10,696 nucleotides of DNA from an uncultured Oscillospiraceae bacterium (GCA_900543295.1 UQQY01000065.1:1-10696), one strand, 5' to 3'; shown: positions 1-6,759, counted from the first letter of the stretch. Translations and numbers: made by a program. The notes: a model not told the origin generated them from the letters alone.

Positions 1-1
1 C

Positions 2-124
2 GACATGGTCGGTCAAAACCTTGCGACCGGACAGGGCATGTGCGGCGCTTCAAGCGGCAGTATTCCAACCGACGTCGGACAGCCGCTGATCCGCGTGTCG
101 TCCATCACGGTCGGCGGAAGATAA
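2..124 (+). CDS. tldD: TldD-family metalloprotease, C-terminal end (partial)
   Basis: Only the last 40 residues and the TAA stop lie in the window; the gene starts to the left. The visible tail contains GQGMCGASSG, then IPTDVGQPLIRVSSITVGG. This is the characteristic end of TldD proteins (a GMCGK-like loop, a VGQP motif and a terminal LTVGG-like strand). In the family, TldD carries the HExxxH zinc site and is the catalytic half of the TldD/TldE protease, which trims unfolded peptides and some ribosomally made peptide precursors in the cytoplasm. The catalytic motif is outside the window, so activity cannot be judged here. The stop codon overlaps the ribosome binding site of the next gene, the TldE partner, which supports the assignment and indicates one operon. 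Confidence 0.85.
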   Translation, partial: DMVGQNLATGQGMCGASSGSIPTDVGQPLIRVSSITVGGR

Positions 125-129
125 GGAGG
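123..129 (+). promoter_or_regulatory. Ribosome binding site of tldE/pmbA
   Basis: AAGGAGG lies 7 nt before the ATG at 137 and overlaps the TAA stop of tldD. The overlap suggests that ribosomes finishing tldD can re-initiate on tldE, which would help make the two subunits in equal amounts. Confidence 0.8.
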
Positions 130-136
130 CGTCACT

Positions 137-1483
137 ATGGAATACAAGCAGTTAAAGCAAATCATTGAAGATGCCGCAAAAAAAGCCGGCATTATGGAAT
201 ATGAGGTCTATTATACGGAAGACCGCGGCATGGACGTCAGCGTCTTTCAGTCCGAAATCAAGGAATTCAGCAGTGCAGAAAGCCGCGGCGTCTGCTTCCG
301 CTGCCGCGCGGACGGAAAAATCGGCTATGCTTCCACTGAACTGATGGACGAAGAAGAGCTTCGCGCGCTTCCTTCCCGCGCGGTTGAAAATGCGGCGCTG
401 ATTGAAAATACGGACAGCGATGACTTTTACGGAACAGGCGACAACTACCGCCAGACAGAAACGGAAATTGCTCCTCTCGCTGCGACAGGCGATTACATTG
501 ACAAGGCCCTTGCCTGCCAGAAGGCCTGCTATGACGCGGACAGCCGCGTCTCTGAAGGAACCGAAACCTCCGCTGGCGGCTACCGCACGGTAATTCGTCT
601 GTTCAATTCAAACGGGCTGGATCTCTCTGCGGCATACGGCTATGACTCTGCTTTCACTATGCCGGTTGTACAGGACGGCGACGATGTAAACGCCGCTTTC
701 TTCTTCCGCATAAAGCCGATTGAGGCTATTGACGCGGCAGCGGTTGCAGCAGAAGCAGTCGCACGCTCCGCGCAAAAAATCGGCGCTGTTCAGCAGGAAT
801 CCGGAAAGATGCCGGTTATTATCAGCAACGAACAGGTGTGTACTATGATGAGCGCGTTCCTTTCCGCTTTCTCTGCGGACGCTGCGCAAAAGGGTCTTTC
901 GCTTTTAGCCGGAAAAGAGGGAGAGAAAATTGCGTCCGACTGTGTTACACTGATCGACGACCCGTTCTACCCGGACAGTCCGGTTAAAATGCCCTTCGAC
1001 GCAGAGGGCGTCGCCACCCGCGAAAAAACCGTGATTGAAAACGGCGAACTGAAGACGTTGCTGCACAATCGCAAAACAGCCAAAAAAGCAGGTGTATCCA
1101 CTACAGCAAACGCTTCCAAGCACAGCTATGCGGACTCGATCTCAATAAGCCCCTACTGCTTTTATATTAAACCCGGAAACGTTTCCTTTGAGGAACTTCT
1201 CTCAGAGGCAAAGGACGGCGTTTATATCACAGAATTTAAGGGTCTGCATGCCGGAGCAAACGCTGTCACCGGTGATTTCTCAATCGACAGCGAAGGCTTT
1301 ACCATTGAGAACGGCAAAATCGGGCATGCTGTCCGCTCCTTTACCGTTGCCGGCAACTTCTTTACCCTGCTCCAGAATATCCACGCGCTTGACAACCGCC
1401 TTTCGCTCGACTATCCCTCCGGCGTAACCGTTCTGGGCGCACCGGATATTCTGGTTGACGGCCTGTCCGTCGCCGGAAAATAA
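137..1483 (+). CDS. pmbA: TldE/PmbA family protein, partner of TldD
   Basis: The 448-residue product has the usual TldE/PmbA length and layout. An N-terminal alpha/beta domain (about 1-100, with SRGVCFRCRADGKIGYAS near 50) precedes a middle segment, and a conserved C-terminal domain covers about 225-448. That domain contains SPVKMPFDAEGVATREKTVI, a LLHNRKTAKKAGVSTTANAS stretch, the glycine-rich GLHAGANAVTGDFS, and a final PDILVDGLSVAGK. No HExxxH zinc motif is present. This is expected, because TldE is the non-catalytic fold partner that forms the heterodimer with TldD around a buried peptide-binding cavity. The family is known for microcin B17 leader removal and CcdA turnover in E. coli; the substrate here is unknown. 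The ATG start is fixed by the AAGGAGG just upstream. It sits 12 nt after tldD and 21 nt before a small membrane-protein gene that shares its strand. Confidence 0.93.
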   Translation: MEYKQLKQIIEDAAKKAGIMEYEVYYTEDRGMDVSVFQSEIKEFSSAESRGVCFRCRADGKIGYASTELMDEEELRALPSRAVENAALIENTDSDDFYGTGDNYRQTETEIAPLAATGDYIDKALACQKACYDADSRVSEGTETSAGGYRTVIRLFNSNGLDLSAAYGYDSAFTMPVVQDGDDVNAAFFFRIKPIEAIDAAAVAAEAVARSAQKIGAVQQESGKMPVIISNEQVCTMMSAFLSAFSADAAQKGLSLLAGKEGEKIASDCVTLIDDPFYPDSPVKMPFDAEGVATREKTVIENGELKTLLHNRKTAKKAGVSTTANASKHSYADSISISPYCFYIKPGNVSFEELLSEAKDGVYITEFKGLHAGANAVTGDFSIDSEGFTIENGKIGHAVRSFTVAGNFFTLLQNIHALDNRLSLDYPSGVTVLGAPDILVDGLSVAGK

Positions 1484-1504
1484 TCAGACAGGAGAGTCAT
1501 CGCT

Positions 1505-1681
1505 ATGAGAAAGAGCACGGCATTTCTTTCAATTCTCTGCGCCCTATTTGCGGGCACCGTTTTTGGCTTTCTGCTCTCTCCAGCCAAAAACAGCAGCTTT
1601 GGCGGCTTTGGCAACAACACCACGCATAACACATATAACTATCATTATCTGAATAAATCTGAAAAAGACAGCGAAATATAA
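1505..1681 (+). CDS. Small single-span membrane protein, tldDE-linked
   Basis: This 58-residue reading frame starts at ATG with AGGAGAG 8 nt upstream and lies 21 nt after pmbA. It is the last gene before the terminator at 1748-1790. Residues 2-4 (RKS) are basic. About 5-26 form a hydrophobic helix (TAFLSILCALFAGTVFGFLL) that could be a membrane anchor or an uncleaved signal. Residues 27-45 (SPAKNSSFGGFGNNTTHNT) are Gly/Asn/Ser-rich, and the end (YNYHYLNKSEKDSEI) is tyrosine-rich and then charged. There is no lipobox and no clear signal-peptidase site. The GFLLSPxK junction recalls small YtxH-like proteins, but I do not recognise a family. Operon position makes a link to TldDE possible. The codon use looks like that of the neighbours and the ribosome binding site is good, so I regard it as a real gene of unknown function. 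Confidence 0.7.
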   Translation: MRKSTAFLSILCALFAGTVFGFLLSPAKNSSFGGFGNNTTHNTYNYHYLNKSEKDSEI

Positions 1682-1747
1682 GCCGTGTAAACGGCCGCAT
1701 TTTCAGCTCGTATGATTTTAGGCGCTTCGCCAGTTTTATAAGATCGA

Positions 1748-1790
1748 TGAAAAAGACGCGCAGGAGAAAAACTCCTGCGCGTCTTTTTCA
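1748..1790 (+). terminator. Rho-independent terminator of the tldDE operon
   Basis: A perfect 19-bp stem (1748-1766 paired with 1772-1790) with an AAAAA loop contains the core GACGCGCAGGAG/CTCCTGCGCGTC and ends in a TTTTT run at 1784-1788 that is itself paired with AAAAA at 1750-1754. It lies 66 nt after the small membrane-protein gene and before the SOD gene. The A-tract/T-tract symmetry would let it work in both directions, although no convergent gene ends here. Confidence 0.9.
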
Positions 1791-1815
1791 CATTTTCAAA
1801 TTCTCTGCGTATCAT
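1787..1815 (+). promoter_or_regulatory. Predicted sigma-A promoter of the SOD gene
   Basis: TTCACA (1787-1792, five of six matches to TTGACA) and TATCAT (1810-1815, five of six to TATAAT) are separated by 17 nt. A start of transcription near 1822 would give a leader of about 25 nt. The -35 box overlaps the T-run of the upstream terminator. Confidence 0.55.
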
Positions 1816-1846
1816 GAAATAAAACATTTAAACGAGGTGGCCGACC

Positions 1847-2362
1847 ATGCAAAAAAACCCCGCGTCCTCCGTCGCCTGCATCCTGCAAAATCGCAGACCC
1901 TATGCGGCGGCAGAGATAAAAGGCTCCAACCATTTTCCGGACATTCTTGGAAAAGCCGCTTTCTACACAGTACAAAACGGCACGCTGCTGACCGTATTTT
2001 TAACGGGCCTGCCCACACAGCCGGAGCACCGCGTATTCGGCTTTCATATTCATGAGGGAGACCGCTGTGCAGGAAACGCAGAGGATCCTTTTGCAGACGC
2101 GAAGGCCCATTATAATCCGCAAAACACCCTGCATCCATATCACGCGGGCGATCTGCCGCCGGTGTTTTCCAACGATGGATGGGCATGGTATGCCGTCATC
2201 ACAACCCGCTTCCATAGTGAAGAAATCATCGGAAAAACCATGATTCTGCACGCAATGCCAGACGATCTTATGACTCAGCCCTCGGGAAATTCTGGCGAAA
2301 AAATCGCCTGCGGCATCATTCGCAAAACTGATCTTGGTTTTACGCGGTCACGAATTTTTTGA
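1847..2362 (+). CDS. sodC: Cu/Zn superoxide dismutase family protein
   Basis: The 171-residue product carries the whole Cu/Zn SOD metal set. By alignment to the human enzyme, H67 and H69 (in GFHIHEGDRC) and H135 (in ILHAMPDD) bind copper. H88 (in HYNP) bridges the metals. H96, H99 and D102 (in HPYHAGDLP) bind zinc. C74 and C155 match the conserved disulfide. The family converts superoxide to peroxide and oxygen. The substrate-guiding arginine (human R143) is replaced by K152 in SGNSGEKIACG. No signal peptide or lipobox is present, so the protein is predicted to be cytosolic, unlike most bacterial SodC proteins, which are exported. GAGGTGG 6 nt upstream supports the ATG at 1847. The gene has its own promoter and terminator-insulated start. 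Its 3' end overlaps the convergent MATE gene by 15 bases. The family call is firm; efficient dismutase activity is an inference. Confidence 0.92.
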   Translation: MQKNPASSVACILQNRRPYAAAEIKGSNHFPDILGKAAFYTVQNGTLLTVFLTGLPTQPEHRVFGFHIHEGDRCAGNAEDPFADAKAHYNPQNTLHPYHAGDLPPVFSNDGWAWYAVITTRFHSEEIIGKTMILHAMPDDLMTQPSGNSGEKIACGIIRKTDLGFTRSRIF

Positions 2363-3742
2363 TTCAGGCATCTTAGTACTCGCCCCGATGATACTTTTGT
2401 TTTTCCATCGTCCCGTCAGATAGTAAATTAAGCCAATCACCAATCCAATGGCCCAGCCGATGGCATATGAATAAAAGATCGAATCCCTTCCAAAGAAGTG
2501 TGCAAGCAAATAAGCAGTCGGCACGCGCGCAATCCAAAGCGAAGTAAACGAGCAGATCATTGGCACGATCATTTCGCCCGCGCCGCGCATTACACCAGAA
2601 ATCATAAACATCGCCGCAAGCAGCACGTAAAACGGCAAAACGCTGTGCAGATAGGTAATACCAGCCTCAATCACCGCCGTACTTTGGCTGAACAGCCGCA
2701 TGGTAAGACCGCTCAGAGGATAGAGCGCCGCGCCGATGACAATGCAGGTGACGGCGGATAAAATCATACCGGCGCGCATACCGCTCCCAACGCGGTGATA
2801 GTTGTTCGCGCCGACATTCTGCCCGGTATAAGTCGTGATGGCCACAGAAAAGCTCTGCACCGGCATAAATGCGAACGAGTCAATCTTATTCGCTCCGTTA
2901 AAACCCGCCATAAAGGTAGAGCCATAGCTGTTGACGAGCGACTGCATCATCATAATGCCGATGGAAAAAAGCGCCTGCTGGATACCGGAGGGAATCCCCA
3001 GCCGCATGGCCTGCTTAAACAGCGCCTTGTCAAAGTCAAAATGAAACAGCCTGATATGTATCGACTCATAATGCTTGTTAATATAATACACCCCGAACAG
3101 CCATGAAGAAATTTGTCCGATAATAGTAGCAAGCGCTACGCCGAATACGCCCATTCCACAAAAAACGGTAAATACAATATCCAGTATAATATTGATGACA
3201 CTTGCAATCAGCAAAAAAAGAAGCGAAGTACGAGAATCGCCAAATCCCTGTAAAATACCTGCATTGATGTTGTAACCAAGGCTTCCGATCATACCGGCAA
3301 AAATTGTTATCATATATACGGTTGCCATATCGAGCGTGCCGTCGTTCGGCACCTGAATCAGCAGCAAAAGCGGCCTTGACAAAACAACGCCTATGATCGA
3401 GAGCGGTACAATACCGATCATCAGCGCCGTATAAATCGTACTGACCGTTTTTCCTACGCGCTCCATATCCTTAGCGCCGTAATACTGCGAAATCATGATT
3501 GAAGCGCCCATACCGATCCCCATAAATAAAGAGCTCAGCATGAAAATGATTGGGAAGCCCGTTCCGACCGCCGCCAGCGCTTGATCTCCAATGTAGTTGC
3601 CGACGACGATACTGTCCACCATATTATAAAGCTGCTGAAATACGTTTCCGATCAAAAGAGGAATCGAAAACAGTACAATCAGCTTATATGGATTTCCCTT
3701 CGTCATATCCGTCATCCCGGATTTTTTCTGAAACAAAGACAT
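2348..3742 (-). CDS. MATE family multidrug efflux transporter
   Basis: This 464-residue, strongly hydrophobic protein has the MATE length and the expected two similar halves of six membrane helices. The N-terminal half opens with MTKGNPYKLIVLFSIPLL and QQLYNMVDSIVVGNYIG (D43 in helix 1), followed by ALAAVGTGFPI. The second half begins near 245 with MRLGIPSGIQQALFSIG and includes AGFNGANKIDSFAFMPVQ and GQNVGANNYHRV. MATE proteins export drugs and metabolites in exchange for Na+ or H+. The substrate cannot be read from sequence. The start at 3742 has AGAGGA 8 nt upstream and lies inside the acetyltransferase gene (31-nt overlap), so the two are likely translationally coupled. It is the last gene of the minus-strand operon. 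No hairpin terminator follows, and its end overlaps the convergent SOD gene. Confidence 0.93.
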   Translation of the reverse strand: MSLFQKKSGMTDMTKGNPYKLIVLFSIPLLIGNVFQQLYNMVDSIVVGNYIGDQALAAVGTGFPIIFMLSSLFMGIGMGASIMISQYYGAKDMERVGKTVSTIYTALMIGIVPLSIIGVVLSRPLLLLIQVPNDGTLDMATVYMITIFAGMIGSLGYNINAGILQGFGDSRTSLLFLLIASVINIILDIVFTVFCGMGVFGVALATIIGQISSWLFGVYYINKHYESIHIRLFHFDFDKALFKQAMRLGIPSGIQQALFSIGIMMMQSLVNSYGSTFMAGFNGANKIDSFAFMPVQSFSVAITTYTGQNVGANNYHRVGSGMRAGMILSAVTCIVIGAALYPLSGLTMRLFSQSTAVIEAGITYLHSVLPFYVLLAAMFMISGVMRGAGEMIVPMICSFTSLWIARVPTAYLLAHFFGRDSIFYSYAIGWAIGLVIGLIYYLTGRWKNKSIIGASTKMPESKNS

Positions 3743-4356
3743 TTCTCTTTTTCCTCTCTATCTGTTTGTCTTAATGATTGGTCCCGCAAAACCTCGCGGA
3801 TTTTGTCTGAATCGAGCATAGGGAAAGGAAGAAACGGCGACGGCGTCTGCGGCTTGTCCACTAAAAGCCGCTCAAAAAGTAAAACATCGCGCCATTTCCC
3901 GCACTTATAGCCCGCTTTATGATAAACGCCTGCAAGCGTAAAGGCAAACTGCTTGTGCAGCCGTTCGCTCCCTGCATTCGGAGCAGTCACAAGTGCATAA
4001 AGGTTTCTGACGTGCTGTATTTGAAGCAAAGTAATCAGCGCCGTATACAGCCGAGCGCCTATTCCCTGTCTCTGAAACTGCGGACTCAGATAGATTGACA
4101 GCTCAGCATCCCACTGATATGCTTTTCGGGCAAACAGCCGATGCGCATATGCATACCCTGCAAGCGTTCCGTCCACTTCACACACAAGATACGGATAATC
4201 GGTCGAAATCTCTTGAATCCGCTCCTTAAATTCCTGCACAGACGGCGTTTCATATTCAAATGAAACCGCCGTATTCTCCACATACGGCGCATAAATGGAA
4301 AGAAGCCCCTCTGCGTCCTCTTCCCTCGCCGTTCTCAATACAATATTACGGTTCAT
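3712..4356 (-). CDS. GNAT acetyltransferase, phosphinothricin/methionine-sulfone type
   Basis: The product has 214 residues. The GNAT core covers about 5-165: IVLRTAREEDAEGLLSIY, then VSFEYETPS, a probable catalytic-region glutamate E85 in AELSIYL, and the acetyl-CoA pyrophosphate loop QRQGIGARLY (95-104). It ends with NAGSERLHKQFAF and GYKCGKWRDVLLFERLL. The order and spacing match the Pat/Bar/YncA group, which acetylates the amino group of phosphinothricin, methionine sulfone and similar small amines with acetyl-CoA. The true substrate is unknown. About 50 residues after the core (PFLPFPMLDSDKIREVL, then a charged tail) are an extension overlapping the MATE start. The frame is open further upstream to 4584, but GGGAG at 4363-4367, 6 nt before the ATG at 4356, fixes this start. 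It overlaps the pentapeptide gene by 11 nt. Confidence 0.88.
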   Translation of the reverse strand: MNRNIVLRTAREEDAEGLLSIYAPYVENTAVSFEYETPSVQEFKERIQEISTDYPYLVCEVDGTLAGYAYAHRLFARKAYQWDAELSIYLSPQFQRQGIGARLYTALITLLQIQHVRNLYALVTAPNAGSERLHKQFAFTLAGVYHKAGYKCGKWRDVLLFERLLVDKPQTPSPFLPFPMLDSDKIREVLRDQSLRQTDREEKEKCLCFRKNPG

Positions 4357-4945
4357 AGCAAGCTCCCAGTGACTCGGCAAGCAGTACGGCCTGCTGCAAA
4401 TCGATCTTTGTTTTCCGCAGGATAAGCCCCGGCAGATTGCTTCCCGACAAATCACTCTCACGCACATCAGTTGAAACCATACTGGTATTTCCGAAACGCG
4501 CATGGCGCAAATTGCAGGCGGTAATTTTCGCATGATCCATACAGCAGCCGGTAAAATCTGCGCCCTCAAAGTTGATATACTCAAGTCTCATCTTATAAAA
4601 AGAGAGATCCCTTACATCGGTAAACGACCAATCGCCGCCGTTTATCTCATAATACGGTGCGTCGATGTCAAAAAAGGCAGAGCCGGTCATTTTACAATTA
4701 TCAAATACTGTTGAAAACAGACTGCACATCCGAAACACGCAGTTGAGCATGGCGCAGAAACGAAATTCAGCCGCACCGATCCTGCACCCTGAAAAAGTAC
4801 AGCGTGTAAATGTACAGTGATCGAACAGCATGTCGTCAAACCTTATCCCCAAAAAGCGGCAGTCCTCAAACTGCGCGCGGACAAGCGTCTCTTCTGTAAA
4901 AAATTCCTGTCGGATTTCCTGTTTTTTATAACACAACTCGTTCAT
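4346..4945 (-). CDS. Qnr/MfpA-like pentapeptide-repeat protein
   Basis: The 199-residue protein is almost entirely pentapeptide repeat. From I11 to I181 every fifth residue is hydrophobic or Ala (F16, L21, F26, F31, F36, F41, F46, F51 and so on). That is 35 consecutive units without a break, predicting a right-handed square beta-helix of nearly nine turns. The tail KIDLQQAVLLAESLG is a predicted helix resembling the C-terminal dimerisation helix of Qnr proteins. MfpA and Qnr mimic DNA and protect gyrase/topoisomerase IV from quinolones or toxins, but most pentapeptide proteins have no known role, so this function is inferred. Eight to ten cysteines occupy the same small-residue position of the repeat. 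The start at 4945 (MNELCY) has GAGG 6 nt upstream, whereas the in-frame ATG at 4951 directly abuts GAGG. It lies 8 nt after adenine deaminase and overlaps the GNAT gene by 11 nt. Confidence 0.85.
   Translation of the reverse strand: MNELCYKKQEIRQEFFTEETLVRAQFEDCRFLGIRFDDMLFDHCTFTRCTFSGCRIGAAEFRFCAMLNCVFRMCSLFSTVFDNCKMTGSAFFDIDAPYYEINGGDWSFTDVRDLSFYKMRLEYINFEGADFTGCCMDHAKITACNLRHARFGNTSMVSTDVRESDLSGSNLPGLILRKTKIDLQQAVLLAESLGACYEP
4363..4367 (-). promoter_or_regulatory. Ribosome binding site fixing the GNAT start
   Basis: On the minus strand GGGAG lies 6 nt before the ATG at 4356, within the last codons of the pentapeptide-repeat gene. It selects this start over upstream in-frame ATGs, which would lie inside the pentapeptide gene and add 76 residues unlike any GNAT N-terminus. 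Confidence 0.65.
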
Positions 4946-4951
4946 TGTCAT

Positions 4952-4955
4952 CCTC
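4952..4955 (-). promoter_or_regulatory. Ribosome binding site fixing the pentapeptide-gene start
   Basis: On the minus strand GAGG lies 6 nt before the ATG at 4945 and overlaps the TGA stop of adenine deaminase (4954-4956). The in-frame ATG at 4951 follows GAGG with no spacer and is therefore a poorer start. Confidence 0.55.
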
Positions 4956-6678
4956 AATAACTTAAAAATATTCCCAATGCAGCGTCCAGAAGACCTTTGT
5001 CCGTCACACGCAGCTCCGGCAGAACCGGAAGCGGAAGGAACGAAAGCGTCTGATACGGATCCATGTCCTGCGGAATCCCGATTTCCTGTGCAGCTTTGGA
5101 AAACAGCGCAAGCTGACGGCAAAGCTCATCCGCAGAATGCGTACTCATTAAGCCTGCGATTTCCAGTTCAATTCCCGCAACGATTTTCTGTTCCTTCACA
5201 ATAACATATCCGCCGCCGCTTTCGCTCATCGCCTGAATAGCGACCAGCATATCCGCGTCGTTTGTTCCGATCACAATCATATTGTGCGCATCGTGTCCAA
5301 CCGTCGCCGCAATCGCACCGCTTTTGATAAAACCGCGCACAATCCCAAGCCCTACGTTTCCGCTCGCATGGTGCCGCTCAATCACTGCCACCTTTTGATG
5401 ACGCGAACCCGGAATAAAATAACCGTTCCGGCTGTGTACCCGTTCATCCAGACGTTTTGTCATGATCTGACCCGGTACCGGCACAATAACCGGAACGACA
5501 TCTTTTGTCAGCTTAAGCCGCAGATCGCACCGCTTGACCGGCGCGGCATGCACCGTGTTGCAGACAGCAGGTGGAATCTGCACTTCAAGCGGCTTTTCCA
5601 GTATGCTGCGCACCACTGTTCCTTTGTATAGAACCATTTCCGGCTTTACGTCATAAAGATTGTTCAGCACCACCAGATCTGCCTGATACCCCGCGGCAAC
5701 TGCCCCAAGATGGCGTAAACCGTAAATCTGTGCAGGATACCAGCTTGCCATTAGATAAGCCGTAACCGGATCAAGTCCAAGCTCAATGCTTCGGCGGATA
5801 TGATGATCGATATGGCCCTCTCTCCGAATATCGTCCACATGCTTGTCGTCCGTGCAGAAAGCAACCCGTTCTGTCCGCATTCTGCCGTCGATCAGAATCT
5901 GAATCAGGCTGTCCAGATTTCTGGCGCCGGAACCCTCTCTGATTAAAACAGCCAGGCCTGCACGCAGTTTTTCGGCTGCTTCCTCCCCGCTTGTCGATTC
6001 GTGATCTGTCATCACACCTGCCAGACGATACGTTTGCAGCATTTTTCCATACATCATCGGCGCATGTCCGTCAATCATCTTACCATGATATAACGCCAGC
6101 TTCCGGTACAAATCAGAATCGCAGCGCATAATTCCGGTTGAGTTCATCACCTCACCAAGCCCCAAAACCGCCGGATGCTTTACATATTTTGTAAGCGCTT
6201 CCGCATCCAGTATGGCTCCCGACGTATCAAAGTCCCCCGCCGGCACACAGGACGGCATCATATAATACAAATTGACCGGCGATTTCTCCGCTGCATCCAG
6301 CATAAACTGAATTCCCGGCTCCCCGCACACATTTGCGATTTCGTGCGGATCAGCAATCAGCGTCGTAGTACCTCTGCGTACCACTTCTCTTGCAAAGGCC
6401 TGCGGTACAAGCATGGAGGATTCAATGTGAACGTGCGCATCAATAAATCCCGGAACGATATACTTGCCGGAAAAGTCGTATTCCAAAGCGCCCTGATACT
6501 CGCCAATGCCGATAATCGTGTCGCCGTTGATCGCAACATCACGCGGCATAAATTCTTTGGTAAAAACATTCAGCACATTGGCGTTTTTTAAGACCAGATC
6601 CGCTTTAAACTGACCGAGCGCGCTCATAATCATCGGGCCGCGCGGCTGTCGAACAACTTTCTTTTCGAAACGTTTCAT
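4954..6678 (-). CDS. ade: Adenine deaminase
   Basis: The 574-residue product matches AdeC/Ade in length and motifs. It is an amidohydrolase-superfamily metalloenzyme that deaminates adenine to hypoxanthine plus ammonia in the cytoplasm, feeding purine salvage. Metal and active-site motifs are visible: PGFIDAHVHIESS (H82, H84), ADPHEIANV (H112), GLGEVMNS (E176), DGHAP (H205) and CTDDKH (D277, D278). The central barrel ends near 350. The distinctive C-terminal domain follows, with HHASGNVGLGIVRGF and TVGHDAHNMIVIGTNDADM (about 435-480) and SGGGYVIVKEQKI. The ATG at 6678 has AAAGGA 9 nt upstream. The gene is separated from mutY by 81 nt, the widest gap in the minus-strand operon, and runs to within 8 nt of the pentapeptide gene. 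Its stop overlaps that gene's ribosome binding site. Nothing looks truncated. Confidence 0.96.
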   Translation of the reverse strand: MKRFEKKVVRQPRGPMIMSALGQFKADLVLKNANVLNVFTKEFMPRDVAINGDTIIGIGEYQGALEYDFSGKYIVPGFIDAHVHIESSMLVPQAFAREVVRRGTTTLIADPHEIANVCGEPGIQFMLDAAEKSPVNLYYMMPSCVPAGDFDTSGAILDAEALTKYVKHPAVLGLGEVMNSTGIMRCDSDLYRKLALYHGKMIDGHAPMMYGKMLQTYRLAGVMTDHESTSGEEAAEKLRAGLAVLIREGSGARNLDSLIQILIDGRMRTERVAFCTDDKHVDDIRREGHIDHHIRRSIELGLDPVTAYLMASWYPAQIYGLRHLGAVAAGYQADLVVLNNLYDVKPEMVLYKGTVVRSILEKPLEVQIPPAVCNTVHAAPVKRCDLRLKLTKDVVPVIVPVPGQIMTKRLDERVHSRNGYFIPGSRHQKVAVIERHHASGNVGLGIVRGFIKSGAIAATVGHDAHNMIVIGTNDADMLVAIQAMSESGGGYVIVKEQKIVAGIELEIAGLMSTHSADELCRQLALFSKAAQEIGIPQDMDPYQTLSFLPLPVLPELRVTDKGLLDAALGIFLSY

Positions 6679-6759
6679 TTCACGTTATCCTTTCCGTCAG
6701 GTATACCGGTACATTGTAAGGTGCAGGCGCTCCTTTTGAGCGCAGAAGAACGCCGCCGC

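Noticed and set aside
1505..1681. Firm call of the small protein as a RiPP precursor
   Set aside because: Only the link to tldDE and the Gly/Asn-rich tail suggest it. No modifying enzyme, leader motif or transporter for such a peptide is next to it, so it was kept as an uncharacterised membrane protein.
2294..2308. GGCGA-AAAAA-TCGCC hairpin near the end of sodC as a terminator for the MATE operon
   Set aside because: The stem has only 5 bp, the T-run on the minus strand falls in the loop rather than after the stem, and the element lies within coding sequence.
4357..4584. Upstream in-frame extension of the GNAT gene
   Set aside because: The added 76 residues lie inside the pentapeptide-repeat gene and do not resemble a GNAT N-terminus. 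The ATG at 4356 has its own ribosome binding site and begins with the family's typical first strand.
4946..5122. Upstream in-frame extension of the pentapeptide gene
   Set aside because: It overlaps the conserved end of adenine deaminase and breaks the pentapeptide pattern. The 4945 start has a well-spaced GAGG.
6727..6743. GCGCTC/GAGCGC hairpin between mutY and ade
   Set aside because: It is a 6-bp stem with no T-run on either strand, so it does not qualify as a terminator. It may only be a weak RNA structure.
6679..6759. Promoter for ade in the 81-nt gap
   Set aside because: A TACAAT hexamer is present on the minus strand, but no acceptable -35 lies 16-18 nt upstream and there is no extended -10, so it is not supported as a feature.
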